20,035 nucleotides of DNA from CALGLS01 sp047626155. GTDB taxonomy: Bacteria; Bacteroidota; Bacteroidia; Chitinophagales; Saprospiraceae. The stretch's first letter is position 1. Each line of letters starts with the position of its first letter. The stretch covers positions 1 to 20,035 of the forward strand of contig JBLHRR010000103.1 of NCBI GenBank assembly GCA_047626155.1, written 5' to 3'. Below, one piece after another: positions 8,677 to 16,400 of the stretch. A program made the position numbers and the translations under genes. The notes below the pieces were generated by a model. That model worked only from the letters and a program-made list of their open reading frames with translations. It was not told where the DNA came from and did no database searches.

Positions 8677-9966
8677 ATGAATCAGTTTACTTTCGAAAGA
8701 AAAGAAAAAACGACTTTAATTGCCTTCATGATACTTGGTGCGCTATGTATGGCGGCCAGTGCATTCGGTGAACACGGAGAAGCTCGTTTTTGGAGTAACT
8801 TCCTACACAATTCCGTATTTTTTACGGGAATTGCTTTCATAGCCATGTTTGTATTGGCTGCTTTTATTACTGCTTATGCCGGATGGCACGTAGTATTCAA
8901 GAGAGTGTGGGAAGCTTATGCACAATTTTTAATTGTCGGCTTGGTCTTGTTGCTTATAGTGGCCGCAGGGATCTGGGGGCATATGCACCATTTGTACCAC
9001 TGGGCCGATGAAGAAGCCTTGAAAACAGATGCTTTATTGGCTAGCAAGTCTGCTTTCTTGAATAGAAATTGGTACACTTTCGGAACCATCATTATTGTTG
9101 GAACCTGGTATGCTTTCTCTCGCAAATTGCGTAGCCTTTCTCTCGCGGAAGATGTAGACGGCGGACTTGACTACAAATACCACGACAAGATGCGTGTTGT
9201 TTCTGCGATTTTATTGCCGATTGCAGCCTTCACTTCTGCCGCTATGATCTGGCAGTGGGTAATGTCTGTAGATGCACACTGGTATTCCACTTTGTTTGCT
9301 TGGTATGTAACCGCAAGTTGGTTTGTATCTTTCTGTGCAGTTACTTTATTGACATTGATTTACATGAAGCACAAAGGTTACTTCCCGAAAGTAACTGCTG
9401 AGCACTTACACGATATTGGAAAATATATGTTCGGATTTTCTATCTTTTGGACGTACTGTTGGTTCTCTCAGTTTATGTTGATCTGGTATGGAAACATAGG
9501 GGAGGAGACAGGTTACTACCAATTGCGTAGACACCATTACACCGCATTATTTTTCGGAAACTTAGTATTAAACTTCGTATTGCCATTCCTTATTTTAATG
9601 AGAAACAGTACGAAACGTAAATATGGAACATTGGTCTTTACTTCTATCATTTGTTTGTTCGGTCATTGGTGGGATTTCTTCTACTTGATCAAGCCTTCAG
9701 TGGTAACAAATTACAGTCACCTCGAAGGAGGACATGGAGAAGAAGCTGGTCACGGAGGAGATGCTGGACATGCTGTAGCTGACCATGGAGCAGATGTGTT
9801 AGATACTTTTGGAACAGGATTCCACCTTCCTGGATTGTTGGAGTTGGGTAGTTTCTTAGGCTTTCTTGCTTTGTTTGCATATGTGGTATTTTACCATATG
9901 TCTAAGGCTTCATTGGAGCCAAAGAATGATCCTTATTTAGAGGAAAGTTTACATCACCACGTATAA
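8677..9966 (+). CDS. actF: ACIII subunit ActF, NrfD-like membrane protein
   Basis: Second large polytopic subunit of ACIII, 429 residues, about ten transmembrane segments, homologous to ActC. In characterised ACIII it pairs with ActC but is not thought to be the main quinol site; a proton path has been proposed in this subunit. A His/Gly-rich loop at about residues 348-374 (9718-9796), including GGHGEEAGHGGDAGH, lies before the last transmembrane helix. It shares GGDAGH with the ActE tail. Last gene of the ACIII part. Confidence 0.93.
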   Translation: MNQFTFERKEKTTLIAFMILGALCMAASAFGEHGEARFWSNFLHNSVFFTGIAFIAMFVLAAFITAYAGWHVVFKRVWEAYAQFLIVGLVLLLIVAAGIWGHMHHLYHWADEEALKTDALLASKSAFLNRNWYTFGTIIIVGTWYAFSRKLRSLSLAEDVDGGLDYKYHDKMRVVSAILLPIAAFTSAAMIWQWVMSVDAHWYSTLFAWYVTASWFVSFCAVTLLTLIYMKHKGYFPKVTAEHLHDIGKYMFGFSIFWTYCWFSQFMLIWYGNIGEETGYYQLRRHHYTALFFGNLVLNFVLPFLILMRNSTKRKYGTLVFTSIICLFGHWWDFFYLIKPSVVTNYSHLEGGHGEEAGHGGDAGHAVADHGADVLDTFGTGFHLPGLLELGSFLGFLALFAYVVFYHMSKASLEPKNDPYLEESLHHHV

Positions 9967-9991
9967 AGGAGGAAAGTTTAAACAAGAGATT

Positions 9992-10018
9992 AAGACGTAT
10001 AAAAAAAAGTCTTTTTTC
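9992..10018 (+). terminator. Weak terminator-like hairpin between ACIII and oxidase genes
   Basis: AAGAC (9992-9996) can pair with GTCTT (10009-10013) and is followed by a run of T (CTTTTTT). The stem is short and AT-rich, so at most partial termination is expected. Its position separates the act genes from the cox genes and could tune their relative expression. Confidence 0.3.
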
Positions 10019-10074
10019 CAAATAAATAAAAACTTATAGGCGGCTATACCGTTTAATATTAAAATACTTAACTG

Positions 10075-11610
10075 ATGACAGGAATAATGATTTTACTGTG
10101 TTTGATACTCATCATCATCGTCGTAGTACAGGTGGGAAAGGTATCAGAATTAGCTGGGGGGATTCGTGGAGAAGAAGCGATACAGGCCAGTCGGAATGCA
10201 TTCAGTGCGAAGATGTCCATGGTGTTTTTGGTTCTTTTTCTAATCGGATGTGTATGGTCTTCTATCTACTACGCACCAAGTATTCTATGGTACGGTCCAC
10301 ACGTCTCTGCTTCTGAGCACGGAGGTATGATTGATTCCTTATTCAATACTACTTTGTTTTTCACAGGGATTGTATTTGTAATCACGCACATCTTATTGTT
10401 TTACTTTGCTTATAAGTATAGCGCTAAAGAAGGACGTCGTGCAAAATTCCTAGCACATGATACTAAATTAGAAATCGTATGGACAGTGATACCTGCTGTA
10501 ACGATGTGTTACCTTGTTATTCAAGGATTGGTAGCTTGGAATGTTGTAATGACTGATACCGATGAATATTATGTTGAGATCGAAGCAACAGGGCAGCAGT
10601 TCTACTGGACCATTAGGTACCCTGGAGCGGACAACGTATTGGGTACAAAATACTTTCGTAATATCGGGCCTACTAACGACCTTGGAATGGATTGGTCAGA
10701 TGAGAAATCTCACGATGATGTGATCTCTTCGGGAGGTGGGGAAATTATAAAAATACCACTCGGAAAAGAAATTAGGGTACGTATTACCGCAAAAGATGTA
10801 CTGCACAATTTTGATTTACCACACTTCCGTGTAAAAATGGATGCGATTCCTGGTCTTCCTACTTATTTCAAATTTACACCAGCGGTAACAACTGAACAGT
10901 ACAGAAAGAACCTGAGTGTCCTCGATGAAGAAGGTAATCCAAAATATGCAGAATGGCACATACTTGCTGATCCAGAAGAACCGGACGGACCAAAACGTTG
11001 GGAAGCATTCCAATACGAATTGGCTTGTGCAGAGTTGTGTGGAAAAGGACATTACAGTATGCGTCGTTATATAGAGGTGGTTACAGAAGAAGAGTGGTTA
11101 CAGTGGATGGCGGAGCAGAATTCTTACTACATGAGTACCATCAGAAATACAGATGATGATCCTTACAAAGGACAACTGATTGCTGCGGATATCAAAGATC
11201 GTTCAAAAACATTCCGTAATCGTTTAGCAGAAGCTTTGGCAAAAGAAGAAGTAGCTGACCGTATTTTACGCTTCGATTACGTGAATTTCCAAACGGGAAA
11301 TGCTGATTTGACTGAGAATTCTCAATATGAATTAGGTGACTTGGTTAATGCCATGTCTAAATACCCAGGTATGACAATTGAGGTAGCTGGCCACACTGAT
11401 AATGTTGGAGATGCTGCAATGAATTTTGCACTGTCAAATAATCGTGCGCAAAGCGTTTATCAGTTCTTATTGGATAAAGGAATTAGCGCTAGTCGAATGA
11501 CTGCAAAAGGTTACGGAGACACTGTTCCTGTAGATGCAGGTGCAGATAACAACGATGCGGAAAATAGAAAGAATAATAGAAGAACAGAGTTCAAGATTCT
11601 AACAAAGTAA
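10075..11610 (+). CDS. coxB: Cytochrome c oxidase subunit II with C-terminal OmpA-like peptidoglycan-binding domain
   Basis: Accepts electrons at CuA and passes them to CoxI. The 511-residue protein has hydrophobic segments at about 3-20, 48-66, 90-112 and 133-155, then the cupredoxin domain. CuA ligands are all present: H244 (VLHNFDLPH), C318, E320, C322, H326 and M329 in CAELCGKGHYSM. No heme c site is present. Residues about 340-395 form a charged linker. Residues 396-511 form a complete OmpA-like domain: GHTDNVG with D442, NNRAQ with R457, and NRRTEFKI near the end. D and R are 15 residues apart, as in peptidoglycan-binding OmpA proteins. Ordinary CoxII ends before this domain, so the length and fusion are unusual. 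The single frame runs through without a break. Confidence 0.94.
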   Translation: MTGIMILLCLILIIIVVVQVGKVSELAGGIRGEEAIQASRNAFSAKMSMVFLVLFLIGCVWSSIYYAPSILWYGPHVSASEHGGMIDSLFNTTLFFTGIVFVITHILLFYFAYKYSAKEGRRAKFLAHDTKLEIVWTVIPAVTMCYLVIQGLVAWNVVMTDTDEYYVEIEATGQQFYWTIRYPGADNVLGTKYFRNIGPTNDLGMDWSDEKSHDDVISSGGGEIIKIPLGKEIRVRITAKDVLHNFDLPHFRVKMDAIPGLPTYFKFTPAVTTEQYRKNLSVLDEEGNPKYAEWHILADPEEPDGPKRWEAFQYELACAELCGKGHYSMRRYIEVVTEEEWLQWMAEQNSYYMSTIRNTDDDPYKGQLIAADIKDRSKTFRNRLAEALAKEEVADRILRFDYVNFQTGNADLTENSQYELGDLVNAMSKYPGMTIEVAGHTDNVGDAAMNFALSNNRAQSVYQFLLDKGISASRMTAKGYGDTVPVDAGADNNDAENRKNNRRTEFKILTK

Positions 11611-11645
11611 TTGCAACGTTAGAATAAAGGGGTTTATTAAATACC

Positions 11646-11760
11646 TTCTTTGACAAATGGCATGGTTCATCAAAAGGATTTTTCAAAAGTGACTGAAGTG
11701 CAACCGAGGGAGCGTTGAAAACCCTTTGATGAATTAAAAAATACGGAGTTCGTCAAAGAA
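11646..11760. repeat. Intergenic nested palindromic repeat, copy 4 (coxII-coxI)
   Basis: The outer ends TTCTTTGACAAA (11646-11657) and TTCGTCAAAGAA (11749-11760) are inverted with one mismatch. The inner stem pairs TTCATCAAAAGGATTTTTCAA (from 11666) with TTGAAAACCCTTTGATGAA (to 11733), imperfectly. The loop (GTGACTGAAGTGCAACCGAG) is clearly homologous to the loop of copy 1 (GCGACTGTAGTGCAATGAAA), so the two share descent and not just stems. It ends 44 nt before coxI. Confidence 0.8.
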
Positions 11761-11804
11761 CTAAGAACTAATAAATAATAGTATTCAACCAAAAATTTTA
11801 AGAC

Positions 11805-13655
11805 ATGGTTAAGAATGTAATACAATACGACGAGGATCTATTGATTGAAGAGCAAGGCTTTGATGATCACTTTCATGAACACCACCATGGAGATAAGTAC
11901 CAATCTGGTTTCATAACCAAGTACATCTTCAGTCAGGATCATAAAATGATTGCCAAGCAGTTCTTGATCACTGGTATGATGTGGGCTTTAATTGGAGCGG
12001 CGATGTCTATCGTTTTCCGCCTTCAACTTGGATTTCCAGAAGAGGATATGGCTTGGATCAAGCCTTTGCTTGGAAAGTGGATTATGGTAAACGATTCTGG
12101 AATCGGTACACTTGATCCTCAGTTCTATTATGCATTGGTGACCATGCACGGAACGATACTGGTCTTCTTTGTTTTAACGGCTGGACTCTCCGGTACCTTT
12201 AGTAATTTGCTTATTCCATTGCAATTAGGCGCACGAGATATGGCATCACCGATGTTGAACATGTTCTCGTACTGGTTCTTTTTCATAGCAGGAACAATCA
12301 TGTTCGCTTCTCTTTTCCTAAGCACAGGGCCTTTTGCCGGTGGTTGGACGGCCTACCCGCCGCTCTCTGCCTTACCGCAAGCTTCCTCCGGATCAGGAGC
12401 AGGTATGACCATGTGGACAATGAGTTTGGTATTCTTTGTAGTCTCCGTTCTTCTTGGAGGTGTAAACTATATTACAACCGTATTGAACTTGCGTACGAAA
12501 GGAATGACGATGTGGCGTATGCCGTTGACCATTTGGGCTTTCTTCGTAACTGCAATATTGGGATTATTATCTTTCCCGGTTTTAGTATCTGCTTTCTTGT
12601 TGATGCTTTGTGATCGTGGATTGGGTACTAGTTTCTACTTAAGTGAAATTTATGTTGGTGGACAAGCTTTGGATCACGTAGGTGGTAGCCCAATCTTGTA
12701 TCAGCACTTATTCTGGTTCTTAGGTCACCCGGAGGTATACATTATTATACTTCCTGCGATGGGGCTTGTATCAGAGGTTTTGGCAGTACACTGTCGTAAA
12801 CCAATCTTTGGATACCGTGCAATGGTTTACTCAATATTGGCCATTGGATTTTTATCCTTTATCGTATGGGCTCACCACATGTTTATGTCAGGTGTGAATC
12901 CATTTATCTCGAACTTCTTCGTAGTCTTTACATTGATTATTGCGGTACCATCTGCAGTGAAAGTGTTCAACTGGATTACGACATTATATGGCGGTAACAT
13001 CCGATTCAACTCTGCATCTTTGTTTGCAATCGGTTTCGTTTCCATGTTTATCTCTGGTGGATTAACAGGTATCTTCTTAGGTAACTCTGCTATTGATATT
13101 CAAATGCACGATACTTATTTCGTAGTAGCTCACTTCCATATTGTAATGGGAATTGCAGCCTTCTTCGGAATGTTCTCTGGTATCTATAACTGGTATCCAA
13201 AATTGTATGGTCGCTTTATGAACGAGACACTCGGACAGATTCACTTCTGGGGAACACTTATCGGGGCATACGCTATTTTCTGGCCAATGCACTATTTAGG
13301 AATGGCGGGCGTACCAAGACGTTACTACCGTTTTGATAACTTCGATGCTTTCTCTCAGTTCGCAACAATGAACAAGTTCATAACTATTGCAGCGATTGTT
13401 GTTTTTGCTTTACAAGTTCTGTTCGTAGTAAACTTCTTCTACAGTATTTGGAAAGGGAAGAAGATGACTTCTAAGAATCCTTGGAAAGCAACGACTTTGG
13501 AATGGACAACACCTATAGAAGGTATTCACGGTAACTGGCCTGGAAATATTCCTTCGGTTCACCGTTGGGCATATGATTATGGAAAAGATGGTATCGATTA
13601 TATCCCGCAGATAGTACCGATGAGAGAAGGGGAGAGGGATGAAGGAAATCACTAG
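11805..13655 (+). CDS. coxA: Cytochrome c oxidase subunit I (heme-copper oxidase, A-type)
   Basis: Catalytic subunit reducing oxygen to water and pumping protons, 616 residues with about twelve transmembrane helices. Ligands seen: H115 (low-spin heme), H308 with Y312 in GHPEVY (CuB and the cross-linked Tyr), H357/H358 (CuB), and H443/H445 in HDTYFVVAHFH (high-spin and low-spin heme). E310 in GHPEVY is the D-channel glutamate of A1-type enzymes. A K-channel lysine is in PSAVKVFNW, and a D-channel Asp candidate is in GTLDPQFY. The N-terminus has a His-rich stretch (DDHFHEHHHGD) before the first helix. All of this agrees with an active A1-type oxidase. Confidence 0.96.
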   Translation: MVKNVIQYDEDLLIEEQGFDDHFHEHHHGDKYQSGFITKYIFSQDHKMIAKQFLITGMMWALIGAAMSIVFRLQLGFPEEDMAWIKPLLGKWIMVNDSGIGTLDPQFYYALVTMHGTILVFFVLTAGLSGTFSNLLIPLQLGARDMASPMLNMFSYWFFFIAGTIMFASLFLSTGPFAGGWTAYPPLSALPQASSGSGAGMTMWTMSLVFFVVSVLLGGVNYITTVLNLRTKGMTMWRMPLTIWAFFVTAILGLLSFPVLVSAFLLMLCDRGLGTSFYLSEIYVGGQALDHVGGSPILYQHLFWFLGHPEVYIIILPAMGLVSEVLAVHCRKPIFGYRAMVYSILAIGFLSFIVWAHHMFMSGVNPFISNFFVVFTLIIAVPSAVKVFNWITTLYGGNIRFNSASLFAIGFVSMFISGGLTGIFLGNSAIDIQMHDTYFVVAHFHIVMGIAAFFGMFSGIYNWYPKLYGRFMNETLGQIHFWGTLIGAYAIFWPMHYLGMAGVPRRYYRFDNFDAFSQFATMNKFITIAAIVVFALQVLFVVNFFYSIWKGKKMTSKNPWKATTLEWTTPIEGIHGNWPGNIPSVHRWAYDYGKDGIDYIPQIVPMREGERDEGNH

Positions 13656-13674
13656 AAACTGTTAATCAAAATTT

Positions 13675-13727
13675 AAATCAAAATTAAAAGCTGAGACGCG
13701 GGAACCACGATAGAAGGTTTTGATTTT
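13675..13727. repeat. Hairpin in the coxI-ctaB gap
   Basis: AAATCAAAA (13675-13683) pairs with TTTTGATTT (13718-13726), and flanking A/T bases extend the stem imperfectly. The loop is GC-rich (GAGACGCGGGAACCACGA). The sequence does not share the TTTGACAAA ends of the other elements, though the layout (AT stem, GC-rich loop) is similar. Confidence 0.5.
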
Positions 13728-13748
13728 AATTTACATTTATATTTAATT

Positions 13749-14648
13749 GTGAATAATACAAAGACAGCTACTATAAAGACGGGTTCGGCTTTTTCACAAA
13801 AGTTGAAGGACTATCAGATTTTAGTTAAATTCAAACTTAACTTACTGGTTGTATTTTCAGCAGTGATGGCATACTTAATCGTAGCGGAAGGACCGGTCAG
13901 CTATGTAGCAGTATTGTTTTTAGCACTTGGTGGGTTTTTAGTAACCGGAGCAGCTAATGCGCTGAACCAAGTTTTAGAAAAGCAATACGACCGCCTGATG
14001 GTTCGAACGGAGAACCGTCCTTTGGCTACTGGAAGGATGGAAACATCTGAAGCAGTGATGGCAGCCGGATTTATGAGTTTGATCGGAATTGTATTTCTGG
14101 CCTTATTCAATCCATGGACTGCAATGCTGGGGATGATCGCTTTGATTAGTTATGCTTTTTTATACACGCCAATGAAGCGGGTTTCGCCAATGGCTGTTTT
14201 CATCGGAGCCATTCCAGGAGCACTTCCTGTATTGATCGGATGTACAGCGATGCAGGGAGAAATTACTACTTTTGCTTTGGTGTTATTTGGCATTCAGTTT
14301 ATGTGGCAGTTTCCACATTTCTGGGCCATCGCCTGGTTGGCGCACGAAGATTATAGCAATGCTGGATTTTATCTTTTGCCTTCTTCAACAGGAGAACGAG
14401 ACAGTAATACCGGATGGCAGTCTTTTATATTTGCGGTGTTATTGATCATCGTAAGTATTATGCCTTACTTCATGGGAATGACAGGGATATTATCTGCAAT
14501 AATTTTATTTGGAATAGGTGCCTTATATGCATTCTACTCCTGGCAGTTATATAAACAATGTAACAGAGAAGCAGCACGAAAAGTTATGTTTTGCTCTTTT
14601 GCTTATTTACCGATCTCACTAATTGTATTGTATCTGGATAAAATATAA
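13749..14648 (+). CDS. ctaB: Protoheme IX farnesyltransferase (heme O synthase)
   Basis: Membrane prenyltransferase that adds a farnesyl group to heme B to form heme O, the precursor of heme A for CoxI. The protein has 299 residues and about eight to nine transmembrane segments. The first prenyl-diphosphate site reads NQVLEKQYDRLMVRTENRP, an ExxxD form in place of the usual DxxxD. The YTPMKR motif and the IGAIPGALPVLIG segment are also present. The frame is open back to a stop at 13692 but has no upstream ATG. The next in-frame ATG would delete the first helix, so GTG at 13749 is the likely start. No ctaA accompanies it in this window. Confidence 0.92.
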   Translation: MNNTKTATIKTGSAFSQKLKDYQILVKFKLNLLVVFSAVMAYLIVAEGPVSYVAVLFLALGGFLVTGAANALNQVLEKQYDRLMVRTENRPLATGRMETSEAVMAAGFMSLIGIVFLALFNPWTAMLGMIALISYAFLYTPMKRVSPMAVFIGAIPGALPVLIGCTAMQGEITTFALVLFGIQFMWQFPHFWAIAWLAHEDYSNAGFYLLPSSTGERDSNTGWQSFIFAVLLIIVSIMPYFMGMTGILSAIILFGIGALYAFYSWQLYKQCNREAARKVMFCSFAYLPISLIVLYLDKI

Positions 14649-14666
14649 AGAATTAAATAAATAGGA

Positions 14667-15251
14667 ATGAATCAAGCTGTAGCTCCATTAGAAGAAAGAA
14701 AATACCGGAATAAAATCCATCCTAAGGAATTTGCCTTATGGGTAGCTTGTGGTAGTATTCTGATGATGTTCGCTGGTTTTACTAGTGCATATGTCGTAAG
14801 ACAAGCCGCTGGGAATTGGTTGGAGTTTGCCTTGCCTTCTGTGTTTTATTATAGCGCAGGCGCAATGGTTGTAAGCTCAGTTCTTTTACAATTATCTTAC
14901 CTCATGTTCAAAAATGGAAATGGTACAATGTATCGTTTACTACTGATTGTGGGATTTTTGTTAGGTATTCTGTTTATGTACCTACAATATGAAGGATGGA
15001 TGGAGATGTATGCGATGGGAATTGATTTGTCTGGTAATCCTTCGGGATCATTTGTATATGTAGTGTCTTGGGTTCATGCTGGCCACGTGGTAGGAGGAAT
15101 AGGGGTTTTATTGGTGGCATTGATTCATGCTTTAGGACTGAAGTATTATGTTACACCTGCACGGTTACTTCGCTTTAGAATGAGCTTGGTGTACTGGCAC
15201 TTTGTAGGGTTTTTATGGATTTATTTGTTGATCTTTTTTACGTATTCGTAA
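14667..15251 (+). CDS. Cytochrome c oxidase subunit III-like protein, short form
   Basis: Short subunit III family protein, 194 residues with about five transmembrane segments, matching the C-terminal five-helix bundle of subunit III. Recognisable pieces are SWVHAGHVVGGIGVLL and the final VYWHFVGFLWIYLLIFF. It begins 18 nt after ctaB and is probably translated from the same message. Paired cox3 genes, one short and one long, are common in Bacteroidota oxidase operons. Whether both enter the same oxidase is not visible from the sequence. Confidence 0.88.
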   Translation: MNQAVAPLEERKYRNKIHPKEFALWVACGSILMMFAGFTSAYVVRQAAGNWLEFALPSVFYYSAGAMVVSSVLLQLSYLMFKNGNGTMYRLLLIVGFLLGILFMYLQYEGWMEMYAMGIDLSGNPSGSFVYVVSWVHAGHVVGGIGVLLVALIHALGLKYYVTPARLLRFRMSLVYWHFVGFLWIYLLIFFTYS

Positions 15252-15280
15252 ATGGATCGTCATAAATAAATCAGCATAAA

Positions 15281-15346
15281 AATCTGATATAGAAAAAATA
15301 AAATGATACACTTCGTCAGATTATAAACACGAAATTTGTCAAAGAG
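15281..15346. repeat. Intergenic palindromic repeat, copy 5 (decayed, between the cox3 genes)
   Basis: AATCTGA (15281-15287) pairs with TCAGATT (15316-15322). The conserved right end follows as AAACACGAAATTTGTCAAAGAG (to 15346). No outer left end is recognisable, so this copy is partial. It lies 101 nt before the next start codon, farther than the other copies. Confidence 0.6.
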
Positions 15347-15400
15347 TTCAAAGAAATAACTTTAACAAGAATAAGGATTTGATCAAAATAGTGATTAACA

Positions 15401-15414
15401 TTAATCGAGATCAA
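15401..15414 (+). promoter_or_regulatory. FNR/CRP-like palindrome before the long cox3 gene
   Basis: TTAATCGAGATCAA matches TTGAT-N4-ATCAA, the FNR/CRP-family half-sites, at nine of ten positions. Other palindromes are next to it: TTTGATCAAA (15378-15387) and GATTAACATTAATC (15393-15406). It lies 33 nt before the start codon. Regulation by oxygen or redox state is inference, as a single 14-mer in AT-rich DNA can occur by chance. Confidence 0.3.
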
Positions 15415-15447
15415 TGACTTAAATTTTTCTAATACCAATTTATAAAA

Positions 15448-16311
15448 ATGGCGACAGATACAAGCGCACACGCACACGGTCATGACCATCACGCAGTAGA
15501 AGACTGGTCTGGTGGAAAACCACCAATGGAAGCGAGTTATGGAAAACTGATGATGTGGTACTTCCTTCTTTCGGATGCATTTACATTCGCTGGCTTTTTG
15601 ATTGCTTACGGAACCTTACGCTTCAGTAGTCCGAGTTGGCCAGTTCCTGATTTTGTTTTCCAAACAGCACCTTTCAACAACTTAGGGCTGGGGCACGAAA
15701 CGGGCTTACCCTTGATATTCGTAACCTTCATGTCTTTCTTACTGATCATTAGTTCGGTTACGATGGTTCGGGCCGTACAGGAAGGAAAAAGAGAGAATAA
15801 AAATGGCGTAGTCTTCTGGATGTTACTTACCGTAATTGGTGGAGCTGGATTCCTTGGCTGTCAAGCTTGGGAGTGGACGAACCTGATAGCAGGTGAGCAT
15901 ATGTCTGTAACGACAAATCCATTTGGAACACATGTAGAATCGGGTACTTATATTCAGGGAGATGGTCACGGCATTAATGCTAATGACACTTTCGAAGCGG
16001 GTGATTCTTACTTGATCCATTATCACGACGGACATTATGATCAGTTGTCTTACAAAACAGATGCAGGACTAACTAAAGTACAAGCGTTCGGACCAAAAGC
16101 CTTTGGTGCCTTATTCTTCTTTATTACTGGATTTCACGGATTTCACGTACTTTCTGGAGTTGTCTTCTTATTGATAATCTTGATTAACTCGGCCAGTGGT
16201 CTATACGCCAAACGGCGAAACGGCTACGAAATGGTAGAGAAGATTGGATTGTACTGGCACTTTGTAGATTTAGTTTGGGTATTTGTATTCCTTGCATTCT
16301 ACCTACTGTAA
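15448..16311 (+). CDS. ctaE: Cytochrome c oxidase subunit III, long form
   Basis: Subunit III of the oxidase, 287 residues. The N-terminus is His-rich (HAHGHDHHAVEDW) and is followed by about seven transmembrane segments in all. Family motifs include TGFHGFHVLSGVVFLL and the final LYWHFVDLVWVFVFLAFYLL. Between a WEWTNLIAGE segment and the FGPKAFGALFFFITGFHG segment lies a polar stretch of about 60 residues (15895-16080), longer than the short loop usual at this place; it contains IHYHDGHYDQ. It probably forms a periplasmic domain on the oxidase surface. The gene follows a decayed palindromic repeat and a candidate FNR-like site. Confidence 0.93.
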   Translation: MATDTSAHAHGHDHHAVEDWSGGKPPMEASYGKLMMWYFLLSDAFTFAGFLIAYGTLRFSSPSWPVPDFVFQTAPFNNLGLGHETGLPLIFVTFMSFLLIISSVTMVRAVQEGKRENKNGVVFWMLLTVIGGAGFLGCQAWEWTNLIAGEHMSVTTNPFGTHVESGTYIQGDGHGINANDTFEAGDSYLIHYHDGHYDQLSYKTDAGLTKVQAFGPKAFGALFFFITGFHGFHVLSGVVFLLIILINSASGLYAKRRNGYEMVEKIGLYWHFVDLVWVFVFLAFYLL

Positions 16312-16324
16312 TCAATAAAGAAAT

Positions 16325-16371
16325 ATAAAACACGGAATCCCCCGCAGAGGGTGGATAGGTTCGTCAAAGAA
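16325..16371. repeat. Intergenic palindromic repeat, copy 6, right end split by 22 nt
   Basis: The right end of copy 1 (ATAAAACACGGAA followed directly by TTCGTCAAAGAATTA) occurs here as two exact pieces, 16325-16337 and 16360-16374, separated by 22 nt (16338-16359). The inserted bases are GC-rich and include a small CCC/GGG hairpin. No left half is present. The copy ends 29 nt before the next start codon. Confidence 0.75.
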
Positions 16372-16400
16372 TTAAAATACATTCATTTAAAACTATAAAA

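Noticed and set aside
10075..11610. CoxII and the OmpA domain as two genes joined by a frame error
   Set aside because: The frame is continuous across the linker, with no stop, no internal start with good context, and steady codon use on both sides.
1976..16371. The intergenic palindromes as a CRISPR array
   Set aside because: Copies are kilobases apart, lie in separate gaps, and have no spacers of uniform length.
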